Assembly: GCA_043733485.1 (NCBI GenBank)
Contig: JAYTGN010000083.1
Location: 1 to 64,000, forward strand
Source of the DNA: Urbifossiella sp043733485
GTDB lineage: Bacteria > Planctomycetota > Planctomycetia > Gemmatales > Gemmataceae
Direction: 5' to 3'
Length of the DNA stretch: 64,000 nt
How positions within the stretch are numbered: the stretch's first letter is position 1; each line of letters begins with the position of its first letter. The translations under genes were made by a program, and so were the position numbers. Shown here piece after piece: positions 9,146 through 17,121 of this stretch. A model generated the notes under the pieces. It did not search any database. It had not been told where the DNA came from and was given only the letters and a program-made list of their open reading frames with translations.

Positions 9146-11362
9146 ATGAAGCGGTTCATGTTCGCGCTCGGGTTGCTGGCCACCGTGGCCGTCTCGGAAT
9201 CCGAGGCGGGCTACATCATCATTCGGATCGTCCTCGAAGGGGGTACTTCCTCCGGGTCGACAACTCCCGATGGTAGCGGGTCTCCCAACTTGGGGAACTC
9301 GGGCAATTTCGGCTCACTGAAGGGTGGCCCCGGACCGGGCGGGCCCCCACCTGGACTCGGCACAGGATCGGTTGCCGGTTCGCTCGGTGGCCCTCCTGGC
9401 AAGGGCTCCGGTGCAGGCTCTCTCGGCGGTCCGCCGATCGCAGGATCGGGCAGCGGACCCAGCCCGATGGGGCCTGGTTCGGGGCCTGGTGTTTCGGGGC
9501 CTGGTGGATCGACAACTGCGAGCGTCCTCAAGCACGATCCCACGCGTTCCATCTACGTCGTGGTGCCCTTCACGAACGACCTCACCAAGGACGGCTCATT
9601 CTACAAGAAGGCCCCACCGGGATCGCACAACCCGCACTGGCGGCCCGCCATCAAACACCCGTTCGGCTACGCCAACCTCCTCTTCGACAACACCCAAATC
9701 CAACTCTATTTGGATCTGGGACCGCAGGCGACCAAAGGGCTCAAGACCCGCCAGACCGAACTCTTCGATAAGCACGCCAAGTGGCTCCGCGCCCCGACCG
9801 ATGCCCAGATCATGCTCGACGTCATGACGGAAGCTCTGGAACAAGGAGCGGTGGCGGAAGCGTTGAAGTGTGCGGACGAACTCGCAGCCGCCGTCGGAGC
9901 TAAGAAGGCTCGCACGACTCCGCAAGTCGATCGGTTCCTGACTGCATACTCGCAAATCAAGGAAGGCATCACCCGACCGGCGCGGCAGGCGAGCAAGGGC
10001 CCCGAGTGGAAGGAACGCCTCGGCTTCGCCTACGCTGGCGTCCGGGAATACGTCAGCCCGCACTACTACCTGCTGTACTGGGAAGGGATGGATCCCGAGG
10101 CCATGCGGCGATCCGCGCAACTCGAAGAGAACTTCAAGGCGTTCTACCTGCTGAACGCCATTCGCGGAGTCGCGATGCCCGTTCCCGAAAGCCCGCTCGT
10201 CGCCATTCTCGCCAAGTCGTCCGGCGACGTGCGCAAGCTCTCCGCTTCCCTCGACGGCATGCCGCTGGTCGCGGATGGCTTCTATTCGCCCGATCACGGC
10301 ATCGTCGTGCTCTCGCCCGAGCGTCTCGATGGGGTCAGCCAGACGTTCAATCGGCAGATTCAGGAAATGTTCCGCCAAGGAGCGACTCGCAAGCAGTTGC
10401 TCGATGGCGAAGGGCCGAAGATCGATGCGAACGGCACGGTCAAGGACTCCAAGAAGCCGGAGGACGTGGCCCGGATGATGACCTGGGTCGTGGCCGAACG
10501 CTACGCGGAAGAGGAAGGGGAATGGTCCGCGGTGAGCCGGGAGGGCACGCGTCAGTTGATGCACGCAATCGGGCTGCTGCCTCAGCACGTCTCGTTGCCG
10601 CACTGGCTTGCCGAGGGTTCCGCGGGCTACTATCAACGCCCGAAAGGCCCGGTCTTTACGAAGAAGGAAGACGACCACGACTACATCACGGTGGCACTGT
10701 CGACCGGCTTCGGCGGGCCAAACTACGTTCGCCAAAAGCAGTTCTCCGAACTGATTCGCCTGAATCAGTTCAAGCCGAGCGACAAGCCGAAGGCCGATCC
10801 GGGCGACATCGTTCGGAACGTAGTGACCGATGCGTATTTCGGGGCCGCTCTCGGTGGGCTGGACGCGGACGACGCGAGGCTTCCCCTGCCCCAGGTATCG
10901 AAAAAGGCACCGGGGCCCGGAGTGGGACCTCCTCCAATTACACCAGTCGAAGAGCCGCAGGCGATCAAGCGCCGGCGACACGAGTTCCTCAACGCGAAGG
11001 CGCTCGCGACCTCATGGAGCCTTTACTACTACCTTGCCAAGGTGAATCCCGCGGGGCTGGATCGCTACTTGGGCGAACTCAGCAAGTTGCCTCGCGATCT
11101 GCCCTTGGACGAAAGCAGCCGCCTGACGGCATTCGCGAAAGCTTTCAACCTCTCGCTCGGTGCCAAGCGAACGGACGATCGCCCGACCTTCGCCGAGGTG
11201 GGTGCGGCATGGCTCCAGTACATGGAGACCGTGCCTCCCGCGGGAATCGAGGTTCCACTGGCCGATCTCGCTGCTCCCACAGGTGGAGCAGGAGGCGGAC
11301 TCGGCAGCGGCCTCGGCGGTGCGCCGCCCGGACCGCTTTCGGGGCCGAAGCCCGGGATGTAA
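9146..11362 (+). CDS. Exported DUF1570-like protein with degenerate zinc motif
   Basis: A signal peptide (ALGLLATVAVSESEAG) is followed by about 90 residues of Gly/Pro/Ser low complexity, then a globular region. Near residue 465 the sequence SREGTRQLMHAIGLL, followed about 20 residues later by LPHWLAEGSAGYY, resembles the core of DUF1570-type gluzincins, where one expects HExxH and a downstream WLxEG glutamate. Both histidines are arginine (CGG and CGT), so zinc hydrolase activity is unlikely. A second Gly/Pro-rich stretch ends the protein. It is the last gene before tRNA-Leu. Family resemblance is moderate; the protein may be a structural or binding pseudo-peptidase. Confidence 0.72.
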   Translation: MKRFMFALGLLATVAVSESEAGYIIIRIVLEGGTSSGSTTPDGSGSPNLGNSGNFGSLKGGPGPGGPPPGLGTGSVAGSLGGPPGKGSGAGSLGGPPIAGSGSGPSPMGPGSGPGVSGPGGSTTASVLKHDPTRSIYVVVPFTNDLTKDGSFYKKAPPGSHNPHWRPAIKHPFGYANLLFDNTQIQLYLDLGPQATKGLKTRQTELFDKHAKWLRAPTDAQIMLDVMTEALEQGAVAEALKCADELAAAVGAKKARTTPQVDRFLTAYSQIKEGITRPARQASKGPEWKERLGFAYAGVREYVSPHYYLLYWEGMDPEAMRRSAQLEENFKAFYLLNAIRGVAMPVPESPLVAILAKSSGDVRKLSASLDGMPLVADGFYSPDHGIVVLSPERLDGVSQTFNRQIQEMFRQGATRKQLLDGEGPKIDANGTVKDSKKPEDVARMMTWVVAERYAEEEGEWSAVSREGTRQLMHAIGLLPQHVSLPHWLAEGSAGYYQRPKGPVFTKKEDDHDYITVALSTGFGGPNYVRQKQFSELIRLNQFKPSDKPKADPGDIVRNVVTDAYFGAALGGLDADDARLPLPQVSKKAPGPGVGPPPITPVEEPQAIKRRRHEFLNAKALATSWSLYYYLAKVNPAGLDRYLGELSKLPRDLPLDESSRLTAFAKAFNLSLGAKRTDDRPTFAEVGAAWLQYMETVPPAGIEVPLADLAAPTGGAGGGLGSGLGGAPPGPLSGPKPGM

Positions 11363-11377
11363 GCTCGCGACGAACGC

Positions 11378-11405
11378 TTGACGATCGGCCGAGGCTCTTT
11401 AAGAT
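11378..11405 (+). promoter_or_regulatory. Sigma-70-type promoter for tRNA-Leu
   Basis: TTGACG (11378-11383) and TAAGAT (11400-11405) are 16 bases apart and lie 36 bases upstream of the tRNA 5' end. They are just after the stop codon of the preceding gene, so tRNA-Leu appears to have its own promoter. Confidence 0.55.
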
Positions 11406-11441
11406 ACCGAGACTTCAATCCGGGTCGCCGGTCGAAGTCCG

Positions 11442-11528
11442 GCCGAGGTGGCGGAATTGGCAGACGCGCTAGATTCAGGTTCTAGTAACCGCAAGGTTGT
11501 GGAGGTTCAAGTCCTCTCCTCGGCACCA
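11442..11528 (+). tRNA. tRNA-Leu (anticodon CAG), CCA encoded
   Basis: The acceptor GCCGAGG pairs with CCTCGGC, the anticodon stem CTAGA/TCTAG encloses TTCAGGT (anticodon CAG), a long variable arm (AACCGCAAGGTT) is present as expected for leucine tRNA, and the T arm is GGAGG-TTCAAGT-CCTCT. The discriminator A and CCA are encoded. A strong terminator follows after 12 bases. Confidence 0.95.
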
Positions 11529-11536
11529 TCGACAAT

Positions 11537-11570
11537 AAAAGGGCCTGCGGCAAAGCCGCAGGCCCTTTTT
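11537..11570. terminator. Bidirectional rho-independent terminator
   Basis: GGGCCTGCGGC (11541-11551) pairs perfectly with GCCGCAGGCCC (11555-11565) around an AAA loop, flanked by AAAA on the left and TTTTT on the right. It serves tRNA-Leu on the plus strand and the DUF1559 gene on the minus strand. Confidence 0.92.
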
Positions 11571-11605
11571 CTTTCCCCACGTGCTGCAGCGGTTGGCTGC
11601 CCTCA

Positions 11606-12538
11606 TCACTCGATTGTCGCGACTTCTCCGCCGCTTCGCGAAGCGAGCATTTCGAGCAGGCTCACGCCGCCGACCATCGAATTGCCAGCCTGGTACGAGA
11701 TGGTACGGACGCTGCCGTCGCCCATGCCGAAGACGCCGCCCGAAGTGTGGACGGACCACACCGAGTTGAACGAGCAGTTGTTCCGCACGTCGCCGGGCTG
11801 ATACGTCGCCGGGTTGGGACACTTCCCGAACTTACTCGAACTGTAGATCTTCGTATCGCCGCGCATTGGGGCGATGCCGTCCTCGATGCAGCACCTGGAG
11901 TCCCACCAGCCCCACTGTCCGTCGTCGGGAGGCGGCCGTTCCGACAGCATGATGGTGTTCGAGGTGCCGTCGGCGACTCCCTCAAACGTGACCTTGAAGG
12001 CCGTTTTCAATTTCGAATCGTCGACGATGATACCGTTGTTCACCGAGTTGGGATCGGAGTAGACGCCGACGTACCAGGTAAACCCATAGGCGGGAACGGT
12101 GTACGTTGGACCGCGCGGATCGGCGGGACAACCGAGCAAGCGGATGGCGTCTTGAACGCGGGCGTTCGGCTGCTCGATGTACGGCGTGATTTCGCGCAGC
12201 CAGGATTCGTAGGTGCCGCTGTTCCAGTTTTGAAGGTTGCCGGGAGGGGCACCGCCGACGGGTGTGGATCCGCGCGGCCGAACCGTGTTCCGCGGGTAGC
12301 AAAGTTGAGCGTCGTGATAGTTGTGGCAAGCGAGCCCGAGGTTCTTCACGTTGTTGCGGCACGTTGTGAGGTAGGCGGCGGCGCGCACCTTCTGCACCGC
12401 AGGCAGTAGCAGCCCGATCAACACGCCGATGATTGCAATGACGACGAGTAGCTCGATGAGCGTGAAGCCGCACCGGCGCGAACGCCCGCTCGGGTACGAA
12501 TTGACGGACGCGATGTGCAAGCTCGATACTCGTGACAT
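11606..12538 (-). CDS. DUF1559 pseudopilin-like protein
   Basis: The N-terminus has a prepilin-type processing and membrane segment (GFTLIELLVVIAIIGVLIG, from about residue 24), followed by LLPAVQKVRAAA and CRNNVKNLGLACHNYHD, the signature of the planctomycete DUF1559 family. The C-terminus has the H-X9-DG type motif (HTSGGVFGMGDGSVR). The length, 310 residues, is normal. Members are probably processed by a prepilin peptidase and held at the membrane; their job is unknown. It begins 31 bases after the kinase gene on the same strand, so kinase and pseudopilin may be co-transcribed, and it ends at the terminator shared with tRNA-Leu. Confidence 0.9.
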   Translation of the reverse strand: MSRVSSLHIASVNSYPSGRSRRCGFTLIELLVVIAIIGVLIGLLLPAVQKVRAAAYLTTCRNNVKNLGLACHNYHDAQLCYPRNTVRPRGSTPVGGAPPGNLQNWNSGTYESWLREITPYIEQPNARVQDAIRLLGCPADPRGPTYTVPAYGFTWYVGVYSDPNSVNNGIIVDDSKLKTAFKVTFEGVADGTSNTIMLSERPPPDDGQWGWWDSRCCIEDGIAPMRGDTKIYSSSKFGKCPNPATYQPGDVRNNCSFNSVWSVHTSGGVFGMGDGSVRTISYQAGNSMVGGVSLLEMLASRSGGEVATIE

Positions 12539-12569
12539 GTGAGAACCAACTTCTTAAAGTACGAAGCGT

Positions 12570-14780
12570 TCAACGATCCGTTTTCTCCGGTTGCAATTCC
12601 GCAGCTTGGGCGAAGTCGCGTTTCGCGGCGGCGGCGTTGCCCATCTTCTCGCTGCACTGTCCGCGGAAGTGGTAGTTCCAGGCGTAGCGCGGCCGCTGGG
12701 CGATGCACGCGGTGAGGCCGACGCGGGCCTCGGCCGGCCGATTCTGATGGAGCGCACACAGGGCCAGGAACAGCCGGGCCGCGTAGTGCTCCGGCTCGAG
12801 GCCGAGTACCGCTTCAAACTCGCGTTCGGCTCCGGCAAAGTCGCGGGAACGAAGCCGATCGACTCCTTCGAGAAAGCGCTCGCCGGTCTCATCGGGCGGC
12901 AACGGCACGGCCCGGAGGCGCTCCGCCTCCGCTTCCGGCTTACGACCCAACCGATCCAGGAACGATGCTTTCTTCAACGCGAATCCCCGCGAACTGCCCG
13001 TCCCCATTTCTTCTAGACGAGCGAGCGCCCGGCTCGCGTCCGATTCCATCAGGATCAGGTCCGCATCCACCAACGCGAGTCGTTCCCGTTCGACGCGCCA
13101 AGCCGGATCGTTCGGCAGGGTGAACTCGAAGGCTTCGCGAATCGCTTGGCGGGCCGTGGCGACGGGCTCGCGCTTCGTCGAATCGAGCAGCAAACTTTGG
13201 AGCAAGGCATCGTCGCGGCGTTCGTCGTATTCGCGGGGGGGGGTTCGCAGTTTCCAGTGCTGGAGGTTGGCGGCCTTCAAACTGTGATCGAGCCAGCCGG
13301 AGACGCCGGTCTGGAAATCTTGCAGTTCGGGCTCGCCCTGCACCTTGTGCCAAGCTTCGCGGAACCGGGCCTGGGCGGCTTCTTCATCCTTGAGAAGCAG
13401 TGCATCCTGTCCTCGTTGAACGAGTGCGGCCACTTCGACGCGAAGCCCTGCTAGCCGCTGCTTCTCGCGGTGGTTCCAGATGCCAGCGGCGGCGGCCCCG
13501 CCAATCGCGAGCAGTAACGCGACGGCGATGAGCGCCGCGTGCGTGGGCCGGCGGCGGCACCACTTCCACATACGTTCCCAAGTTGGAGTGGGTCGGGCCG
13601 CGATCGGTTCACCGCAGAGGAAGTGGCCGAGATCGTTCGCCATGGCTTGGGCACTCGCGTAGCGCCGATTCGATTCCTTGTGGAGGCAGTGGAGGCAGAT
13701 CGTTTCGAGGTCGCGCGGGATCGCGGGCTGAAGCCGACGCGGCGACAGCGGCTCCTCCGTGCGAATCCGGTGCAGCGTTTCCACCACGCTCGTGGCCACG
13801 AATGGAACCTGCCCCGTGAGGCATTCGTACAGCAGCGTGCCGAGGGCGTAGACGTCGGTTGCGGGGCCGATGCCATCGTGCCGGCCCGTAGCTTGCTCGG
13901 GCGACATGTAGCGAGGCGTGCCGATCGGTTCGCCGGTGCGGGTCGCATCGCGCGGCGAGTCCGGATCTTCTTCCAGTAATTTGGCGAGGCCGAAGTCGGT
14001 GAGCTTCGGAATACCATCGTGCGTGAAGAGTACGTTCGAAGGCTTCAGATCGCGGTGAATGATGTTGCGGTCGTGGGCGTGGTGGACGGCACCGGCGAGC
14101 GTTTGAATCAGTTCGGCGGCGGCGCGCGGCGCGAACGGGAACTTCTTCAACTGCTCGGAAAGCGTGCCGCGATCCGCCAGTTCGAGCGCCAGATAGGGCA
14201 AGCCGTCCGCCTGGCCGACCTCGAAGATCTGCACGATGTTCGGATGCTGGAGGCGTGCGATCGCCTCGGCTTCGGTCTGGAAGCGGGAGATTTCGCGGGC
14301 CGTGGGAATGCGGCCGGGACGGAACATCTTGAGGGCGACGTTCCGGTGGAGGCGGCGGTGCCGGGCCTTGTAGACCACGCCCATGCCGCCTTGCCCCAAC
14401 CGATGCAGCACTTCGTACTCGGGAAGATTGGGACCGAGCCCACCCGGAAGCAACTTGACCTCGGGCAGCGTTTCCACGTTGATTTGAGCCGTCTGCGCGA
14501 GAACTTTATCGCCCTGGACGGCGCGGTGAACTTCGAACTGCAGTTCGAGGTCGGCTCGCATGTTCGGGAAGCGTCGGGCGTACTCGTCTTCGGAAGGGTG
14601 TTCGCCGAGTTCCTCGCGGAGGACGATCTCGTTGTAAATCAGGTCGAGTTGCGCTTCGGAGCTTTCTTCCAGGGACGAACCTTCGAGCAGTTCCACGACG
14701 TCGGGGCGGCTGCCGGCCAGCCACGCTTCGCGCTGCTGGTCGAGTATCGAATCGAGAATCGCGTTCGCGAGATCAGCCAT
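12570..14780 (-). CDS. Membrane-anchored Ser/Thr protein kinase with C-terminal TPR region
   Basis: An N-terminal helical region (1-110) precedes a Hanks-type kinase domain: glycine loop GQGGMGVVY (130-136), catalytic Lys in VALK (about 151), HRDLKPSN (242-249), DFG (262-264) and GTPRYMSPEQ (288-297). One transmembrane helix lies at about 413-435, and the remaining about 300 residues look like TPR helices with a Gln/Arg-rich end. All catalytic residues are present, so activity is expected. The ATG at 14780 has GGAGAGG directly upstream and overlaps the sigma gene stop; an ATG four codons earlier (14792) is less likely. The C-terminal part holds a run of nine C (13235-13243). It is paired with an ECF sigma factor, so it may control that sigma factor. 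Confidence 0.92.
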   Translation of the reverse strand: MADLANAILDSILDQQREAWLAGSRPDVVELLEGSSLEESSEAQLDLIYNEIVLREELGEHPSEDEYARRFPNMRADLELQFEVHRAVQGDKVLAQTAQINVETLPEVKLLPGGLGPNLPEYEVLHRLGQGGMGVVYKARHRRLHRNVALKMFRPGRIPTAREISRFQTEAEAIARLQHPNIVQIFEVGQADGLPYLALELADRGTLSEQLKKFPFAPRAAAELIQTLAGAVHHAHDRNIIHRDLKPSNVLFTHDGIPKLTDFGLAKLLEEDPDSPRDATRTGEPIGTPRYMSPEQATGRHDGIGPATDVYALGTLLYECLTGQVPFVATSVVETLHRIRTEEPLSPRRLQPAIPRDLETICLHCLHKESNRRYASAQAMANDLGHFLCGEPIAARPTPTWERMWKWCRRRPTHAALIAVALLLAIGGAAAAGIWNHREKQRLAGLRVEVAALVQRGQDALLLKDEEAAQARFREAWHKVQGEPELQDFQTGVSGWLDHSLKAANLQHWKLRTPPREYDERRDDALLQSLLLDSTKREPVATARQAIREAFEFTLPNDPAWRVERERLALVDADLILMESDASRALARLEEMGTGSSRGFALKKASFLDRLGRKPEAEAERLRAVPLPPDETGERFLEGVDRLRSRDFAGAEREFEAVLGLEPEHYAARLFLALCALHQNRPAEARVGLTACIAQRPRYAWNYHFRGQCSEKMGNAAAAKRDFAQAAELQPEKTDR
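13235..13243 (-). repeat. Nine-base homopolymer inside the kinase gene
   Basis: Nine consecutive G on the plus strand, encoding Thr-Pro-Pro-Arg at about residues 513-516 of the kinase, just after the membrane helix. A one-base slip would remove the TPR region while leaving kinase and membrane anchor. Confidence 0.9.
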
Positions 14781-15366
14781 CGCCCTCTCCATCGAGTCCC
14801 ATGCCGACCATAACTTTGTTCAGAGCCCGCGTCATTTGCTTTCGCAAGGCCACATCGGTTCCGCCGAGTTCATCGGCGAGTTCTTGCCAGGAGCGGCCGA
14901 GCGATCGCTGCTCCGCGAGGTAGCGCTCTGGCGGGGCGAGTCGTTCGCGCACCTTCTCCAGGATCTCTTTCGCCGAGGCCTGTTCGCTCGGGTCGGAGGC
15001 CGCATCGGGAACGATGTCGGCATCCTCGCCGGAACCCGTCTCTCGGCGGACGTCGCGCTTGAGAGCCCGAAGCCGGTTGGCCTGGTTCGCAAGCTTGTTG
15101 CGGGCGATCGCGGCCAAGAGGTTCAGCAGTTCCTTCGGCGAATCGATCTCGTACTGCCCCAGTGCGGTCCGGACGAAGAAACTCGCGAGTACCGATTGGC
15201 ACACGTCGGTGGAATCGAGCAGCCGTCGCATCTGGGCGTCGCGCAGGTGAATGCGAACCACGCGGCGAACGGCACCTTCGTAGCGCTGTACCAGCTCTCG
15301 GGCCGCGTCTTGATCGCGGTCGCGAACTCGTTGGATCAGTTCCTGGAACGGAAGACCGTCGGCCAA
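14773..15366 (-). CDS. ECF-type RNA polymerase sigma factor
   Basis: The 197-residue protein has region 2 (about 20-100, including the LLDSTDVCQSVLASFF and LLNLLAAIARNKLANQANR segments) and region 4 (about 140-190, with the helix-turn-helix SWQELADELGGTDVALRKQM), joined by an acidic linker. It directs RNA polymerase to its own promoters. No anti-sigma factor is adjacent. Instead its stop overlaps the start of a membrane Ser/Thr kinase gene by 8 bases, an arrangement common in planctomycetes, where phosphorylation may replace a classical anti-sigma switch. The long palindrome at 15453-15570 lies upstream. Confidence 0.9.
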   Translation of the reverse strand: MADGLPFQELIQRVRDRDQDAARELVQRYEGAVRRVVRIHLRDAQMRRLLDSTDVCQSVLASFFVRTALGQYEIDSPKELLNLLAAIARNKLANQANRLRALKRDVRRETGSGEDADIVPDAASDPSEQASAKEILEKVRERLAPPERYLAEQRSLGRSWQELADELGGTDVALRKQMTRALNKVMVGMGLDGEGDG

Positions 15367-15452
15367 GGCAAATCTCCCGGAGTTATCTCACGGAGGCGAT
15401 CTGCCATTATAGTGCGGTTCCTCGAACCCTCCAATCCGGCTCCGGCGAATGG

Positions 15453-15570
15453 GTGTGCCTAGAGATTTTGGCGCTCGCTGATTTTCCTGGCGAACCGGCG
15501 ACGTCAGTCGGCGGGTTTCTCGCACACCCGGCGACTGACGTCGCCGGTTCGCCAAAATCTCAAGGCACAC
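15453..15570. repeat. Long imperfect palindrome (family with CGACTGACGTCGCCGG core)
   Basis: The left arm (15453-15510) and right arm (15532-15570) pair over 22 bases next to a 21-base loop and again over about 18 bases at the outer ends. The left arm carries an extra 17 bases between the two paired parts. It lies between the sigma factor start and the end of the FG-GAP gene. It is cruciform or MITE-like; no coding content. Confidence 0.85.
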
Positions 15571-15594
15571 TTCCGGCGAATCGCCACGGTGGAA

Positions 15595-16878
15595 CTAGAC
15601 CGACCGCGCTTCGATCTTGACCGCGTTCCCGTCCGATCCGATTTCCGCCTCGCCGAGGTCGCCGATCCGGAAGGTCGACAGGGTCGTGTGGAATCCATTC
15701 CGCTCGATCTTCGTGGCAGCGACGACTTTCACCACCACGGGCGATTTGCCGGTGGGGGCGATCGTAACCGTACCGGCGGCGGTATCGATCGCGGTGATCG
15801 TGCCTTCCACTTTCGTCGTCGGCACCGGGTTCACCGGAGTAGTTGGCGGTGGCGCGGCGTGGTCCTCGCGATGGGGATTGTCGTCGATCCTGCGACTGAA
15901 CGAACCCGCGCCCGATCCGTTGCGGCCGTCGAAGAGCCGCACATCGTCGCTATTGCCGTGGCGCGTGTGGGTCACGATATCGTCGAGTCCATCGTGGGTC
16001 ACGTCGTTCGCGTCGACGCGGACGCCGCCGCGGAATGCCGAGTCGTCGGCGAGGAAGTGGTTCATCTCGTGCCCGTCCCGCCCGCTGATGGCGCGTACGA
16101 CGGGACCGCCTCCCGGACCCGTGCCGGTGATGATGTCGTCGCGGCCATCGCCGTCGAGATCGCCGGAGGCGACGAGCACGCCGCCGCGGAAGCCGTCTTC
16201 GTAAGCGAAGAAGTTGCCGATCGTTTTTCCGTTCGCCCCGGAGAAGGTGACGACCCGGGGACCGCCGCCGACGCCCGTGCCGGTGATGATGTCGTCGTGC
16301 CCATCGCCATCGACATCGCCGGAGGCGACGAGCACGCCGCCGCGGAAGCCCTCTTCGTAGGCGAAGAAGTCTCGGAGTACGGTTCGTCCGAGGGTGGCAC
16401 CGTCGAACACGCGCACGCGCGGTCCGCCGCCCGCTCCGGTGCCGACGATGATGTCGGCCTTGCCGTCGCCGTTCACATCGCCGGTGGAAACGGTAAGCCC
16501 TCCGGCGAACGAGGGTTCGAAGGCGAAGAAGTCGGCGAGCGTGTCCCCGGACTTGCCATCGACGATGCGGATGCGCGGCCCGCCACCTGCCCCTGGGGCG
16601 ATGATCAGATCGCGAACGCCATCGCCGTTCACGTCGCCGAGAGCAACGTGGACTCCGCCTCGAAACGAGTCTTCGTACGCTTGAACCGTGTCGATGTCCC
16701 CGGCCGTGGCGGGGTTCACGATCGAGACCCGCGGGATCCCGCCATCGTCCGGCGCGACGGCGATCGCATCGTCCGGGATGGGGCTGAACCCGGCAGCCGG
16801 CATCGTCCGGCACTCGAACGACTCGAGTGAAGGACGGAACGTGGCCCGGCGCGAACGACTTGAGAATCGGTCTGACAT
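15595..16878 (-). CDS. FG-GAP/VCBS repeat surface protein (427 residues)
   Basis: I start at ATG 16878, which has GAGG nine bases upstream; the frame is open further but with no sign of coding. The N-terminus carries the tag LESFECRTMPA and no classical signal peptide. Then come five to six FG-GAP-like repeats of about 50-55 residues with calcium-binding type loops (GDVNGDGVRDLI, GDVNGDGKADII, GDVDGDGHDDII) and GAGGGPR turns. This suggests a seven-bladed propeller, as in integrin-like modules, stabilised by calcium. A C-terminal domain of about 70 residues (VEGTITAIDTAAGTVTIA) looks like a small beta domain. It is likely extracellular; ligand unknown. Confidence 0.82.
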   Translation of the reverse strand: MSDRFSSRSRRATFRPSLESFECRTMPAAGFSPIPDDAIAVAPDDGGIPRVSIVNPATAGDIDTVQAYEDSFRGGVHVALGDVNGDGVRDLIIAPGAGGGPRIRIVDGKSGDTLADFFAFEPSFAGGLTVSTGDVNGDGKADIIVGTGAGGGPRVRVFDGATLGRTVLRDFFAYEEGFRGGVLVASGDVDGDGHDDIITGTGVGGGPRVVTFSGANGKTIGNFFAYEDGFRGGVLVASGDLDGDGRDDIITGTGPGGGPVVRAISGRDGHEMNHFLADDSAFRGGVRVDANDVTHDGLDDIVTHTRHGNSDDVRLFDGRNGSGAGSFSRRIDDNPHREDHAAPPPTTPVNPVPTTKVEGTITAIDTAAGTVTIAPTGKSPVVVKVVAATKIERNGFHTTLSTFRIGDLGEAEIGSDGNAVKIEARSV

Positions 16879-17121
16879 GACAACCTCATGGATCGAAGCG
16901 GGCGAGTCGGAGCGGTATCGCGATCGACGGCGAACACCTTCGCTCCTGCCAAGTTCATCCGCAACCGCGAATCGACGGGACAAGAAAATCGCGAAATAGC
17001 TCCCGATCCGGAATTTCCCGTTTTCCTTGTCCTCACCTCTCACGGTTCCTGATGGTTACGTCAGCGGCGAGTTCGCCGTCGCGTTTCAAACCCAATTTCG
17101 ACCTTTCGCTGGAGGCTCTCG

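Noticed and set aside
9596..10981. 461-codon minus-strand open frame opposite the DUF1570-like protein
   Set aside because: Shadow of the plus-strand gene; low-quality Arg/Val-rich composition, no motifs.
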